This document shows, one piece after another, positions 26,925-35,847 of a DNA stretch of 64,000 bases. The notes under the pieces are model-generated. The model saw nothing but the letters and a program-made list of their open reading frames with translations. It searched no databases and had not been told where the DNA came from. The stretch spans positions 1,550,001 through 1,614,000 of the forward strand of contig NC_007651.1 of assembly GCF_000012365.1 (NCBI RefSeq). Direction: 5' to 3'. Source of the stretch: Burkholderia thailandensis E264. GTDB taxonomy: Bacteria > Pseudomonadota > Gammaproteobacteria > Burkholderiales > Burkholderiaceae. The first letter of the stretch is position 1. Every line of letters starts with the position of its first letter. Position numbers and translations under genes: made by a program.

Positions 26925-27584
26925 TCAGGTGTTGCGCGCAGACGTCGGCGCGGCATCCCAGGCGTTCTCGTACAGGCACGCTTCGAGCGGCATCCGTGTG
27001 GCCCAGCGCTCTTGCTCGAGCATCGGCTTCGCGTAGAACGCGTCGACGTGGCCGAGGCACAGCACGGCGATCGGCTTCGCGCCGTCGGGCATCGCGAGCA
27101 GTTGGCGCAGCGCGTCGACGTCGAAGAGCGACACCCAGCCCATCCCAAGCCCTTCGGCGCGCGCGGCGAGCCACATGTTCTGGATCGCGCAGGCGGCCGA
27201 CGCGAGATCCATTTCCGGCAGCGTGCGGCGGCCGAACACGTGCCGCTCGCGCCCGTCGGCGAGCGCGACGACGAGCAGCTCGCCGCATTCGCGCACGCCC
27301 TCGACCTTCAGCCGCATGAACTCGTCGTGCCGCTCGCCGAGCGCGTCGGCGGTCGCGCGGCGCTCGGCGTCGACGAGCGCGTGGATGCGCTTGCGAAGCG
27401 CGGGGTCGGTCACGCGGATGAAGCGCCACGGCTGCATGAAGCCGACGCTCGGCGCGTGATGCGCGGCGCGCAGCAGGCGCGCGAGCACGTCGGGATCGAC
27501 CGGGGCGGACGTGAAATGGCGCATGTCGCGCCGCTCGAAGATCGCCCGGTAGACGGCGGCGATCGCGGGTTCGTCGAAACGCAT
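26925..27584 (-). CDS. bluB: BluB, 5,6-dimethylbenzimidazole synthase
   Basis: 219 residues, nitroreductase fold. BluB signatures are seen: FERRDMRHFTSAPVDPDVL at the N-terminus, AAHHAPSVGFMQPWRFI, and ACAIQNMWLAARAEGLGMGW. It cleaves reduced FMN to make the lower ligand of vitamin B12. The start at 27584 matches the family length; the frame upstream is non-coding by look. No other cobalamin gene and no cobalamin riboswitch is visible next to it. Confidence 0.92.
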   Translation of the reverse strand: MRFDEPAIAAVYRAIFERRDMRHFTSAPVDPDVLARLLRAAHHAPSVGFMQPWRFIRVTDPALRKRIHALVDAERRATADALGERHDEFMRLKVEGVRECGELLVVALADGRERHVFGRRTLPEMDLASAACAIQNMWLAARAEGLGMGWVSLFDVDALRQLLAMPDGAKPIAVLCLGHVDAFYAKPMLEQERWATRMPLEACLYENAWDAAPTSARNT

Positions 27585-28118
27585 GGTGAACTGGCGAAGC
27601 GGGTGGAGGCGAATCGCCGCAACGATAGCAGACTCTCGCGGCGCGCCAATAAGGGGGCGGCCGACGAGGGCCGGTTCGGCGGGGTTCGGTCTGAAGCGTT
27701 TGGTCGGAGCGGCCGGGCTTCGGGGAAGGCGGGCGAGACGGGGCGGCTGGGCCGGAGAGACCAACTGGGCGATTCGGGGGGCTGCCGGGAAAAAGTCTGG
27801 CGAGAGTCGGCCGAATGCCGGCCAAAGGCCGGACGACGGACCGCGACATTGCGCGGGCGCGCCGGCCGTCCCGGAGGTTCGGAGGAAATCGATGCGCGGT
27901 CGTCGAGCCACGCGCCACGCACTACGGGGCGAATGCGCAATGCCGCCGAATTTCGCCGGGATGTCAGAAGCTCGCCCGAATTCCCGGCGATCGCGCAGCG
28001 GGCGCTGCAACACACGCGGCACACGGCACACAATGCGCGGCCGCCGGCCTCACCCGGCTCACCGAACCGGCGCGCCTGCGCACGGCCGCGCGCCGCGCCC
28101 GTTCGTTTCCGCCTGCCG
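27585..28118. other. Intergenic region upstream of bluB
   Basis: 534 bases without a convincing gene. Contains a hairpin CCGGCCAAAGGCCGG at 27818-27832 and a CGGC/GGCC-rich stretch (27640-27870). Long frames across it on both strands have no start signals and no recognisable protein. No B12 riboswitch core (GCCACTG) on either strand. Confidence 0.6.
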
Positions 28119-29123
28119 TTAGCCCTGCCGCCCGGCGTCGACGACGTTCTGCGGCGCGCCGTCCTGCCACGCGCGGATGTTCGACAGCGTTGCGTGCGCG
28201 ATCTCCGCGAGCGCTTCGCGCGTGAAGAACGCCTGGTGCGACGTGACGATCACGTTCGGGAACGTGAGCAGCCGCGCGAGCACGTCGTCCTGCAGCGGAC
28301 GGTCGGAATGGTCCTCGAAGAAGAGCCCGCTTTCCTCTTCGTAGACGTCGAGCCCGAGATGGCCGAGCTGGCCCGTCTTCAGCGCGTCGATCAGCGCCTG
28401 CGTGTCGACGAGGCCGCCGCGACTCGTGTTGATCAGCATCGCGCCCGGCTTCATCCGCGCGAGCGCGTCGGCGTCGATCATGTGGTGGGTCGCGGGCATC
28501 AGCGGGCAGTGCAGGCTCACGATGTCCGATTCGGCGAGCAGCGCGTCGAGCGGCACGTAGCGCACGCCGAGCGCGATCAGCGCGTCGTCGTGCGGCGGCA
28601 GCGAATGCGCGAGCACGCGCATCCCGAAGCCCGTCATGATTCGCGCGAACACGCTGCCGATGAGCCCCGTGCCGATCACGCCGATCGTCTTGCCGAACAG
28701 ATCGAAGCCGAGCAGCCCGTTCAACGAGAAGTCGCCTTCGCGGGTGCGCGCGACGGCGCGCGGCAGGCGGCGGTTGAGCGCGAGGATCAGCGCGACCGCG
28801 TGCTCGGCGACCGCATGCGGCGAGTAGGCGGGCACGCGCACGACGGTGAGCCCGAGCCGGGCGGCCGCCGCCAGATCGACATGGTTGAAGCCCGCCGAGC
28901 GCAGCGCGATCACGCGCGTGCCGCCCGCGGCGAGCGTTTCGAGCACGGCGGCGTCGAGCGTATCGTTGACGAACGGACAGACGACCTCGTAGCCGCGGGC
29001 GAGGATGGCCGTTTCCGCGTCGAGATGGGAAGGCTGGAAATGCAGCCGGTAGCCGAACGACTGGTTGGCGGCATCGAACGAATCGTGGTCGTACTGCCGG
29101 CTGCTGAAAAGAATCACGCGCAC
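28119..29123 (-). CDS. D-2-hydroxyacid dehydrogenase, D-lactate dehydrogenase-like
   Basis: 334 residues starting with GTG at 29123, which has a strong GGAGG ribosome site 8 bases upstream. NAD-binding GVIGTGLIGSVFA (about 147-159), catalytic Arg in NTSRGGLVDT, Glu and His in SHQAFFT near 296-300. The sequence pattern (RSAGFNHVDLAAA, VPAYSPHAVAEHAV, GLDVYEEESGLFFED) is that of fermentative D-lactate dehydrogenase LdhA. It likely reduces pyruvate to D-lactate with NADH. Just downstream of a LysR gene on the same strand. Confidence 0.9.
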   Translation of the reverse strand: MRVILFSSRQYDHDSFDAANQSFGYRLHFQPSHLDAETAILARGYEVVCPFVNDTLDAAVLETLAAGGTRVIALRSAGFNHVDLAAAARLGLTVVRVPAYSPHAVAEHAVALILALNRRLPRAVARTREGDFSLNGLLGFDLFGKTIGVIGTGLIGSVFARIMTGFGMRVLAHSLPPHDDALIALGVRYVPLDALLAESDIVSLHCPLMPATHHMIDADALARMKPGAMLINTSRGGLVDTQALIDALKTGQLGHLGLDVYEEESGLFFEDHSDRPLQDDVLARLLTFPNVIVTSHQAFFTREALAEIAHATLSNIRAWQDGAPQNVVDAGRQG

Positions 29124-29169
29124 GCTTGGCCTCCGGTAAAGGTGCGCGTCAGTTTACTTCAGCCGGGCG

Positions 29170-30150
29170 TCACTGGAGCCCGGCGACGACGTCCGGGCGC
29201 TTCGCCGTGCCGGCTTCGCGCATGAAGTAGTGGCCGTTCGTCTCGGTCTTCTGCCCGCCGAGGTGGTACAGCGCGTGCTCGACGAAGCTGCGCGTGCGCG
29301 CCGGCAGGAACTGGCGGTTCGGATAGACGATGGACAACTGCGTGTCGGGATCGTCGATCCGGTAATCGCCGAGAATCCGAACGAGCTCGCCGCTTTCGAG
29401 CGCATCGGCGATGTAGCTTTCCGGCAGCACGGAGATGCCGGTGCCGGCGAGCGTCGCCGCGCGCACCATCGACGCGCTGTTGACCGTATAGACCGGCTGC
29501 AGCGACACGACGTGCGTGAAGTGGTCCGGATCGACGAAGCGCCAGGTCGATGCATGCTGGCCGGCCGGCAGCGCGATGCACGCGTGGCGGATGAGATCGT
29601 CGGGGCGGTGCGGCGCGCCGTGCCGCTCGATGTACGAGGGCGCCGCGCAGAGCGCGAGCGTGTTCGGCATCAGCGGATGACCGATGAGCGCCGGGTTGCC
29701 GTCGAGGCGGCCGCCCGTGACGAGGCCCGCGTCGTAGCCGGCTTCGATCACGTCGAGCTGCCCCTCGGTCAGCGTCAACTGCACGCGCACCTTCGGGTAC
29801 TGGCGCCGGTAGCTGTCGACGAGCGGGGTGATCCGGCCGGGCGACAGCAGCCCGGACACGGCGACGCGCAACGTGCCGACGGGCTCGTGCACCGCTCGCT
29901 CGACGGACGCCTCGAGCTGATCGAATTCCTCGAGGAGCGCCCGGCAGCCGTCGAGGTAGCGGATGCCCGCTTCCGTCAGCGACAGATTGCGTGTCGTGCG
30001 ATGGATGAGACGCGTGTTCAGATGTGTTTCGAGCATCGCGATCGAACGCGTGACGAGCGCATTCGATACGCCGAGTTTCCGCGCCGCCCGGCGGAAGCTC
30101 TGCAGTTCGGCAACACATACGAAGACACGCATGGTCTGGATTTGGTTCAT
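29170..30150 (-). CDS. LysR-type transcriptional regulator
   Basis: 326 residues. N-terminal winged HTH (about 1-60, FRRAARKLGVSNALVTRSIAMLE) and a periplasmic-binding-like effector domain (about 90-300). The LNTRLIHRTTRNLSLTEAG motif is of the DsdC/CrgA-like subgroup. It precedes the D-lactate dehydrogenase gene by 46 bases on the same strand and may be co-transcribed with it; the AT-rich region upstream is its likely control region. Confidence 0.88.
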   Translation of the reverse strand: MNQIQTMRVFVCVAELQSFRRAARKLGVSNALVTRSIAMLETHLNTRLIHRTTRNLSLTEAGIRYLDGCRALLEEFDQLEASVERAVHEPVGTLRVAVSGLLSPGRITPLVDSYRRQYPKVRVQLTLTEGQLDVIEAGYDAGLVTGGRLDGNPALIGHPLMPNTLALCAAPSYIERHGAPHRPDDLIRHACIALPAGQHASTWRFVDPDHFTHVVSLQPVYTVNSASMVRAATLAGTGISVLPESYIADALESGELVRILGDYRIDDPDTQLSIVYPNRQFLPARTRSFVEHALYHLGGQKTETNGHYFMREAGTAKRPDVVAGLQ

Positions 30151-31042
30151 AGCTTTCGTTGGCCCATTAAATGATTATGTTGTGTTTTTCGCCTTCGATC
30201 ATGGCGAGCCGCGGCTGTCGGATCAGCACAGGGCTTGTCTTAAATAACGAATCATCGAAGGCTGGGCAAATTGTTCAATAAGCTGACAGCATCAGTCAAC
30301 TAAATAATTATTTCATCCCGAATGTAATAAATCGGCCGCCGGCCCCGGCGATCCCTATTTATGGGGCGTGAACCGATTCCGCGATTCGCGTGCGTGATAT
30401 TCGCCGATTGCGCCGGTTTTAATCCCGGCAAGGCGGCCTGGCGGCGCGCCGGCGCGGGACCGTTTCCATTTCGGGACTCCGCTGGTTCGGAGTGCGGTGC
30501 GCCGCGCGCGGGATGCCGCTCGCGTATTTTTTTTGGGTATTTTTGTGTGCGAATTGCAATGAGGCGCGCGGTTCTTTTCCGGTGCGGAACAAATGGATTT
30601 GCTGCACCGCATCGAATGGTTAATGCAAGCTTTTACGGAAAGTTTGACGGACCGGCTTGCAAAAAATGATTTTTCGATTTAATGGGGAGTCGATTTGATG
30701 CCATTTTGGCCTATTCGGGCCGGGCAGGCCGGAATTTTCCGATGCGCGTCGCGCGAAAGCGTGCGGCGCCCGGATGGGGGCGGAGCGGGCGCGGCGCGTG
30801 TCAACCTCTGAGATGTCGCAGGGCGGCCTGGCCGGGCGGGCGCCCGCCGCGCCTTCGGTCGTCCGTCGTCCGTCGCCGCCGGCGCCGCGTCCGGCCGGGC
30901 GGGCCGTACGCGCGGGCGGGGCCGATCCGACGGCGCGCAAGCATCCGAAGCACGCATCGATCAAAACACTTGCGCATTGCAACGGTTCGCGGAATGATCG
31001 ATCGATCACCGCTTTTTCCAACCCGTTGTTCCGCGCCCGCCC
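30151..31042. other. Long AT-richer intergenic region
   Basis: 892 bases with no convincing gene; the part 30160-30720 is clearly AT-richer than the rest of the window. It holds a perfect palindrome AAATAATTATTT at 30302-30313 and an eight-base T-run near 30529-30536. From about 30720 the composition returns to high GC with a C/G-rich leader of the aminotransferase gene. A 102-codon frame at 30361-30669 exists, but its codon use and composition do not look coding. Confidence 0.6.
30995..31008. promoter_or_regulatory. Perfect palindrome upstream of the aminotransferase
   Basis: TGATCGATCGATCA is fully self-complementary and lies 34 bases before the start codon at 31043. It is a candidate operator or simply a run of GATC repeats. 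Confidence 0.4.
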
Positions 31043-32257
31043 ATGTCCACGACCGATCACTCGCCGATTCCCCGCCCCGTCGTCGTCCCGCTCGACGCGA
31101 TCCTGCCCGAAGAACCGCTCCTCATGATGGGCGCCGGCCCCGTGCCGATTCCCGCCGCGGTCGCGAAGGCGAACACGATCGTGATCAACCACCTGGGCGC
31201 GACGATGGCGAAGATCATCGAGCAGGTAAAGGAAATGGCCCGCTACGTGTTCCAGACCCGCACGAAGTGGGTGCTGGGCGTCGCCGGGCCGGGCTCCGCC
31301 GCGATGGAAATGGCCGTTTCGAATCTCGCGTGGTCCGGCACGAAGGTGCTGTCGATCAAGAACGGATTCTTCAGCGCGCGGATGGCCGAGATGGCGATGC
31401 GCGTCGGCGCGAGCGTCGCGACGATCGACGTGCCGGACCGCTCGGTCGCGAGCCTCGACGAGATCGCCGATGCGATCGCGCGCGAGCGCCCCGAGATCGT
31501 CACGATCGTCCATGGCGAGACGTCGAACACCGTGTGGAACCGCCATCTGAAGGAGATCGCGACGATCGCGAAGGCGGCGGGCGCGCTCGTCGTCGTCGAC
31601 GCGGTCTGCACGCTGTCGACGATGCCGCTCGACATGGACGCGTGGGGCATCGACGCGGTGATCACGGGCGGGCAGAAGGGGCTGTCGTCGATTCCGGGCG
31701 TGTCGCTGATCGCGTTTTCCGACGCGGCGTGGGAGCGGATGAAGAGCCGCCCGGAGCCGAACACGCACTGGTGCCTCGACATGGCGCTCGCCGAGAACTT
31801 CTGGCACAACGCCGGCTACCACTACACGGCGCCCGTGTCCGGCGTGCTCGCGCTGCACGAGGCGCTGCGGCTCGTCTGCGCGGAGACGCTCGAGAACCGC
31901 TTCGCGCGGCACCTGCGCTGCTCGCTCGCGCTGCAGGCGGGAATCACCGGGATGGGGCTCGAGCTGTACGCGCCCGAATCGTGCCGGCTGAACTCGGTCG
32001 TCGGCATCGCGGCGCCGCAAGGGCTCACGCCGGGGCTCATCTGCGGGCATATCTCGAAGCAGTACCAGGTCGAGATCTCGGGCTCGTTCGGCCTGCCGAT
32101 CGTGCGGATCGGCCAGATGGGCGAGCAGTGCCGCGAGCACAATCTGTTCCGCACGCTGCACGCGTTCGGCCGCACGATGGTCGATCTGAAGGTGGGCGTC
32201 GACCTGCCGGCCGGCGTCGCGGCGCTCGAGCAGGCGTTGTCGGGGCGCGCCGCGTAG
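31043..32257 (+). CDS. Class V PLP aminotransferase (alanine/serine-glyoxylate aminotransferase family)
   Basis: 404 residues. The PLP lysine is Lys212 in TGGQKGLSSIPG and the cofactor-ring aspartate is Asp186 in VVVDAVCT. N-terminal MGAGPVPIPAAV and the glyoxylate-type loop PGSAAMEMAVSNL agree with the alanine-glyoxylate/serine-glyoxylate/(S)-ureidoglycine aminotransferase family. Exact substrate cannot be told; the xanthine dehydrogenase genes 3.6 kb downstream make a purine-catabolic (ureidoglycine) role thinkable but not supported by an operon. Confidence 0.85.
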   Translation: MSTTDHSPIPRPVVVPLDAILPEEPLLMMGAGPVPIPAAVAKANTIVINHLGATMAKIIEQVKEMARYVFQTRTKWVLGVAGPGSAAMEMAVSNLAWSGTKVLSIKNGFFSARMAEMAMRVGASVATIDVPDRSVASLDEIADAIARERPEIVTIVHGETSNTVWNRHLKEIATIAKAAGALVVVDAVCTLSTMPLDMDAWGIDAVITGGQKGLSSIPGVSLIAFSDAAWERMKSRPEPNTHWCLDMALAENFWHNAGYHYTAPVSGVLALHEALRLVCAETLENRFARHLRCSLALQAGITGMGLELYAPESCRLNSVVGIAAPQGLTPGLICGHISKQYQVEISGSFGLPIVRIGQMGEQCREHNLFRTLHAFGRTMVDLKVGVDLPAGVAALEQALSGRAA

Positions 32258-32281
32258 CCTCGGCGCGATGCCCGCGGCCGT

Positions 32282-33238
32282 CTATCGAGCCTGGGCGGCC
32301 TGCATCGCGCGGCGGTACATGCCCGGCGTCGCGCCGTGCGCGTCGCGAAAGCGGTGCCCGAGATGCACGGCGTTCGCGTAGCCGCACTGCGCGGCCACCT
32401 GCGCGAGCGGCAGCGACGTCGTGCGCAGCAGCGTGCGCGCGCGGGCAAGGCGCTGCTCGGCGATCCACGCATGCGGCGCGCGGCCGAACGACACGCGGAA
32501 CATCCGCGAGAAATGGTATTCGGATAGCGACGCGATCTCGGCCAACTCGCCGAGCGTCATCGGCTGCGTCAGGTACGTGTCGATGTAGTCGCGCACGCGG
32601 CGGCGCACGGCGGGCGCGAGCCCGCCCTTGAACGGCGCGTCGGCGTGGGTCATGCTTTGCCCGCGCAGCAGGAGGCTCAGCACCTCGTGCGCGGTTTCGT
32701 TCACGCGCAGCCGGCCGTCGGCGTCGTCCCAGTGCTCGAGCGCGAGCGAGCGGCATAGCGCGGCGACGCGCGCATCCTCGAAATACGTGCGATCGGCGAG
32801 CTTCAGTTCGCGCGGCTCGCGGTCGAGCTCGCGCACGGCGCGCCGCGCGAAGTGCTCGGGCAGGAAGTACAGGTGGACGAAGTGCATCTCGCCGCGCACC
32901 CACCAGCGCGATTCGTGGTCGCCCGGCAGCGCGCACAGCAGGCTCGGCGCGCCGTAGCGCGCGATTTTCTGCCGCTCGGTGCGGTAGCCGCCGTCCAGGT
33001 AGCACGATAGCGTGTGATGTCCCGGCTGCGCATACACCGTTTCGCTTTCCTCGGTGACGCGCGTCCATTCGGCGATCGCGAGGTGATCGCCGAGCCACGC
33101 GAAGCGCTCGAGCCTCGCGTTCGCCTCGGCGAGCGTCCGACAGACGGACTGCAGGCCGAACGGCACTTCGCCGCCGACGAAATCGGCGACGGGCACGGAC
33201 AGGCGGGCATCGAGCGAAGGCGAGGAGGGCGCGTGCAT
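32282..33238 (-). CDS. AraC-family regulator
   Basis: 318 residues. N-terminal sensor part of about 200 residues with a cupin-like look (FAWLGDHLAIAEW, YFLPEHFARRAV), then the two HTH motifs of the AraC DNA-binding domain (about 215-312: MTLGELAEIASLSEYHFSRMFR and LAQVAAQCGYANAVHLGHRF, GATPGMYRR). Divergent from an EamA-type exporter with 132 bases between the starts, which suggests it controls that gene. Confidence 0.9.
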   Translation of the reverse strand: MHAPSSPSLDARLSVPVADFVGGEVPFGLQSVCRTLAEANARLERFAWLGDHLAIAEWTRVTEESETVYAQPGHHTLSCYLDGGYRTERQKIARYGAPSLLCALPGDHESRWWVRGEMHFVHLYFLPEHFARRAVRELDREPRELKLADRTYFEDARVAALCRSLALEHWDDADGRLRVNETAHEVLSLLLRGQSMTHADAPFKGGLAPAVRRRVRDYIDTYLTQPMTLGELAEIASLSEYHFSRMFRVSFGRAPHAWIAEQRLARARTLLRTTSLPLAQVAAQCGYANAVHLGHRFRDAHGATPGMYRRAMQAAQAR

Positions 33239-33370
33239 GGTGGAGCGAGTATAAGCGCGCACGCGCGTGCGCGGCCCGGCCGTGCGCAAAAGAGCGCAAT
33301 TCCAGACAATCCGCGCCGGAAGCGGGGCGGCATAGTCGAAGTCCCGTTTCGTCTTCGCTTCGCTTTCGCC

Positions 33371-34261
33371 ATGAATCTGTCGCTTTACGTCGTCACCGTG
33401 CTGATCTGGGGCACCACCTGGATCGCGATCAAATGGCAGTTGGGCAGCGTGCCGCCGCCCGTGTCGATTGCATGGCGCTTCTGGCTCGCGGCCGCGGCGA
33501 TGTTCGTGCTGCTGCGCGCGATGCGCAGGCCGATCCTGCCGCCGCGCGATGCATGGCGTTTTCTCGTCGCGCAGGGCTTCGCGCTCTTCTGCCTCAATTT
33601 CCTGTGCTTCTACTACTCGGAGCAGGTCGTGCCGAGCGGCCTCGTCGCGGTGGTGTTCTCGACCGCGCCGCTCCTGAACTCGATCAACGGGCGGCTGTTC
33701 ATGGGGCGGCCGCTGCGGCAGTCCGCGATCGCGGGCGCCTTGCTCGGGCTGGCCGGTATCGGATGCCTGTTCTGGCAGCAGATGGCGGGGCACGTCGACG
33801 ATCGCGCGACCTGGATCGGCCTGGCGATCGCGTTGGCGGGCACGATGTGCTTCTCGGCGGGCAATCTGCTGTCGAGCCGGATGCAGGCAATGGGGCTGCA
33901 TCCGCTCGCGACCAACGGCTGGGCGATGCTGATCGGCGCGACGATCCTGACCGCCGGCAGCATCGCGGCCGGCCTGCCGCTCGCGCCGGACACGAGTCCG
34001 CGCTATCTCGCCGCGCTCGTCTATCTCGCGGTGCCCGGCTCGGTGATCGGGTTTACGGCGTACCTGACGCTCGTCGGCCGGATCGGGCCCGAGCGCGCCG
34101 CTTATTGCACGGTGCTGTTCCCGATCGTCGCGCTTGCCGTGTCGACCGTGTTCGAGGGGTACCGGTGGTCGCCCGTCGCGGTCGCCGGGCTGATGCTCGT
34201 CGTCGCCGGCAATCTGGTTGCGTTCGATCTGACGCGCCGGTTCTTCGTGCGCACCGCCTGA
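33371..34261 (+). CDS. EamA/DMT-family exporter
   Basis: 296 residues, ten predicted membrane helices in two EamA repeats (about 5-135 and 150-290). N-terminal VVTVLIWGTTWIAIKWQLG is typical of RhtA/YdcZ-like drug/metabolite transporters. Divergent from the AraC regulator, so induced export of an amino acid or metabolite is plausible. The substrate is unknown. Confidence 0.85.
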   Translation: MNLSLYVVTVLIWGTTWIAIKWQLGSVPPPVSIAWRFWLAAAAMFVLLRAMRRPILPPRDAWRFLVAQGFALFCLNFLCFYYSEQVVPSGLVAVVFSTAPLLNSINGRLFMGRPLRQSAIAGALLGLAGIGCLFWQQMAGHVDDRATWIGLAIALAGTMCFSAGNLLSSRMQAMGLHPLATNGWAMLIGATILTAGSIAAGLPLAPDTSPRYLAALVYLAVPGSVIGFTAYLTLVGRIGPERAAYCTVLFPIVALAVSTVFEGYRWSPVAVAGLMLVVAGNLVAFDLTRRFFVRTA

Positions 34262-34320
34262 GCGGATGGTGCGCGGCCGCCGCCGGACGCGGCGCCGCCG
34301 GCCGGCCGTTCGGGCGACCT

Positions 34321-34350
34321 TAAGCGGCCTCAAGCGACCTCAAGCGGCCG
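34321..34350. repeat. Three 10-bp direct repeats at the end of an MFS gene
   Basis: TAAGCGGCCT, CAAGCGACCT and CAAGCGGCCG are adjacent. They overlap the stop codon of the downstream MFS gene on the minus strand, so their loss or gain would change its C-terminus. Confidence 0.6.
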
Positions 34351-35554
34351 CGCCGCTGCCCGACAGGCGCGCCTGCCGCTGATACAGCGCCGCCGACAGC
34401 GCGACGCCCGCCGCCGCCGCGACGGCCGCGCACAGGAACACCTGCGCATAGCCGAACGCGCCCGCGACGTAACCGGCGAGCGGCCCCGTGATCCCGAGCG
34501 ACAGATCGAGGAACACCGAATACGCGGACAGCGCTGCGCCGCGGCTCGCGGGCGGCACGAGCGCGACCGCCTCGACGCCGAGCGCGGGAAAGATCAGCGC
34601 GAAGCCGAAGCCCGTCAACGCCGCGCCGACGAGCGCGACGTGCGGCACGGGCGCGAGCCACAGCATCAGGAGGCCCGCGCATTCGAACGCGAACGACACG
34701 ATCGCGACGCGGAACCCGCCGTGCGTCTTGATCGTATTCGCGAACAGCAGGCGCGCGCCGATGAACAGCGTGCCGAACACGGTCAGCGACAGCGCGGCGT
34801 TCGGCCAGTGCCGCGACGCGTAATAGAGCGTGATGAACGTCGCGATCGAGCCGAAGCCGGCCGAACCGAGCGCGAGGCCAAGGCCGTGCGGCAGCACGCG
34901 GGTGAACACGCTTGCGTACGACATCCGCTCGCCGTGCACGAGCGGCACGGGCGCGATCAGCCGCGCGAGGTAGTAGCCGAGCGCCGCGAGCGCGATCACG
35001 AGCACGCCGAGCACGGCGGGAATCAGCGCATGAGCGATCGCGACGCCGACGGGCGCGCCGATCGCGAGCGCGCCGTATGTCGCGATGCCGTTCCACGAGA
35101 TGACGCGCGCGTTGTGCGCGGCGCCGACGCGGCCGATGCCCCACAGGATCGCGCCCGTGCCGACGAGGCTCTCGCCGACGCCGAGCACGAGCCGGCTCGC
35201 GACGAGCAGCACGATGCTCGCGGCGGGCCAGCGCGCGAACGCGAACGCGGACAACAGCAGCGCGCCGCTCGCGCCGCACGCGGCGAGCCCGCGCAGCACG
35301 GTGCGCTTCGGGCCGAGCGTGTCCGCGCAGCGGCCGGCGAGCGGCCGCGACGCGAGCGTCGCGAAATACTGCACGCTGATCGCCGCGCCCGCGACGATCG
35401 CCGAAAAGCCGAGTTCGTCATGAACGAAGCCCGGCAGCACCGCGAGCGGCAGGCCGATCGTCAGATAGCAGACGAACGTGAACGAAACGACGGAGACGAT
35501 CTGCAGCGTCGTGGCGAATGCGTTGCGTGGGGAAGAGGCGGAATCGGCTGACAT
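34340..35554 (-). CDS. MFS transporter, YhhS-like
   Basis: 404 residues, twelve predicted membrane helices. [20 protein letters not shown] is the loop 2-3 motif; [19 protein letters not shown] follows the central loop. The pattern recalls the YhhS family (UPF0226), reported as arabinose or drug transporters. It is divergent from xdhA with an inverted repeat in between, so it may be controlled together with xanthine dehydrogenase, for example as a purine transporter; that is inference. Confidence 0.82.
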   Translation of the reverse strand: MSADSASSPRNAFATTLQIVSVVSFTFVCYLTIGLPLAVLPGFVHDELGFSAIVAGAAISVQYFATLASRPLAGRCADTLGPKRTVLRGLAACGASGALLLSAFAFARWPAASIVLLVASRLVLGVGESLVGTGAILWGIGRVGAAHNARVISWNGIATYGALAIGAPVGVAIAHALIPAVLGVLVIALAALGYYLARLIAPVPLVHGERMSYASVFTRVLPHGLGLALGSAGFGSIATFITLYYASRHWPNAALSLTVFGTLFIGARLLFANTIKTHGGFRVAIVSFAFECAGLLMLWLAPVPHVALVGAALTGFGFALIFPALGVEAVALVPPASRGAALSAYSVFLDLSLGITGPLAGYVAGAFGYAQVFLCAAVAAAAGVALSAALYQRQARLSGSGAAA

Positions 35555-35659
35555 TGGGGGCGGGAACGAAAACGCGCATCCACTTGATGCGAAAGCCGAA
35601 TTTTTGCATGGAACCGGTTTTCTTGCAGGTACCGCTTAGTTCAGTGTCCTGCAAAGCGG

Positions 35660-35679
35660 CATATCGCCGCAGCGATATG
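35660..35679. promoter_or_regulatory. Inverted repeat between MFS gene and xdhA
   Basis: CATATCGC and GCGATATG surround CGCA in a perfect 8-4-8 repeat; with one mismatch base it extends to 12-bp arms (GCGG/CCGC). It lies midway between the two divergent starts (35554 and 35848), as expected for a shared operator. Confidence 0.6.
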
Positions 35680-35847
35680 AGCCGCATGCGCGCTCGGCTA
35701 TGGGTTCCGGAATTTGACGGTGATAGCGTGCGAAACATGACGACGACGGCTGCGGCGGCCGTTCGCATGCCGTTCCCCGGCGTCGCGCGCCGCCGCCGTC
35801 GTGACGTGTCCCCATTTTCGAGAACGATGCAACGAGAACGACGCAAC

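Noticed and set aside
30361..30669. 102-codon plus-strand frame in the AT-rich gap
   Set aside because: No ribosome site, odd composition and no recognisable motif.
32282..34333. 683-codon fusion frame covering the AraC gene and the strand opposite the EamA exporter
   Set aside because: The C-terminal part is AraC; the N-terminal part is an antisense shadow of the exporter.
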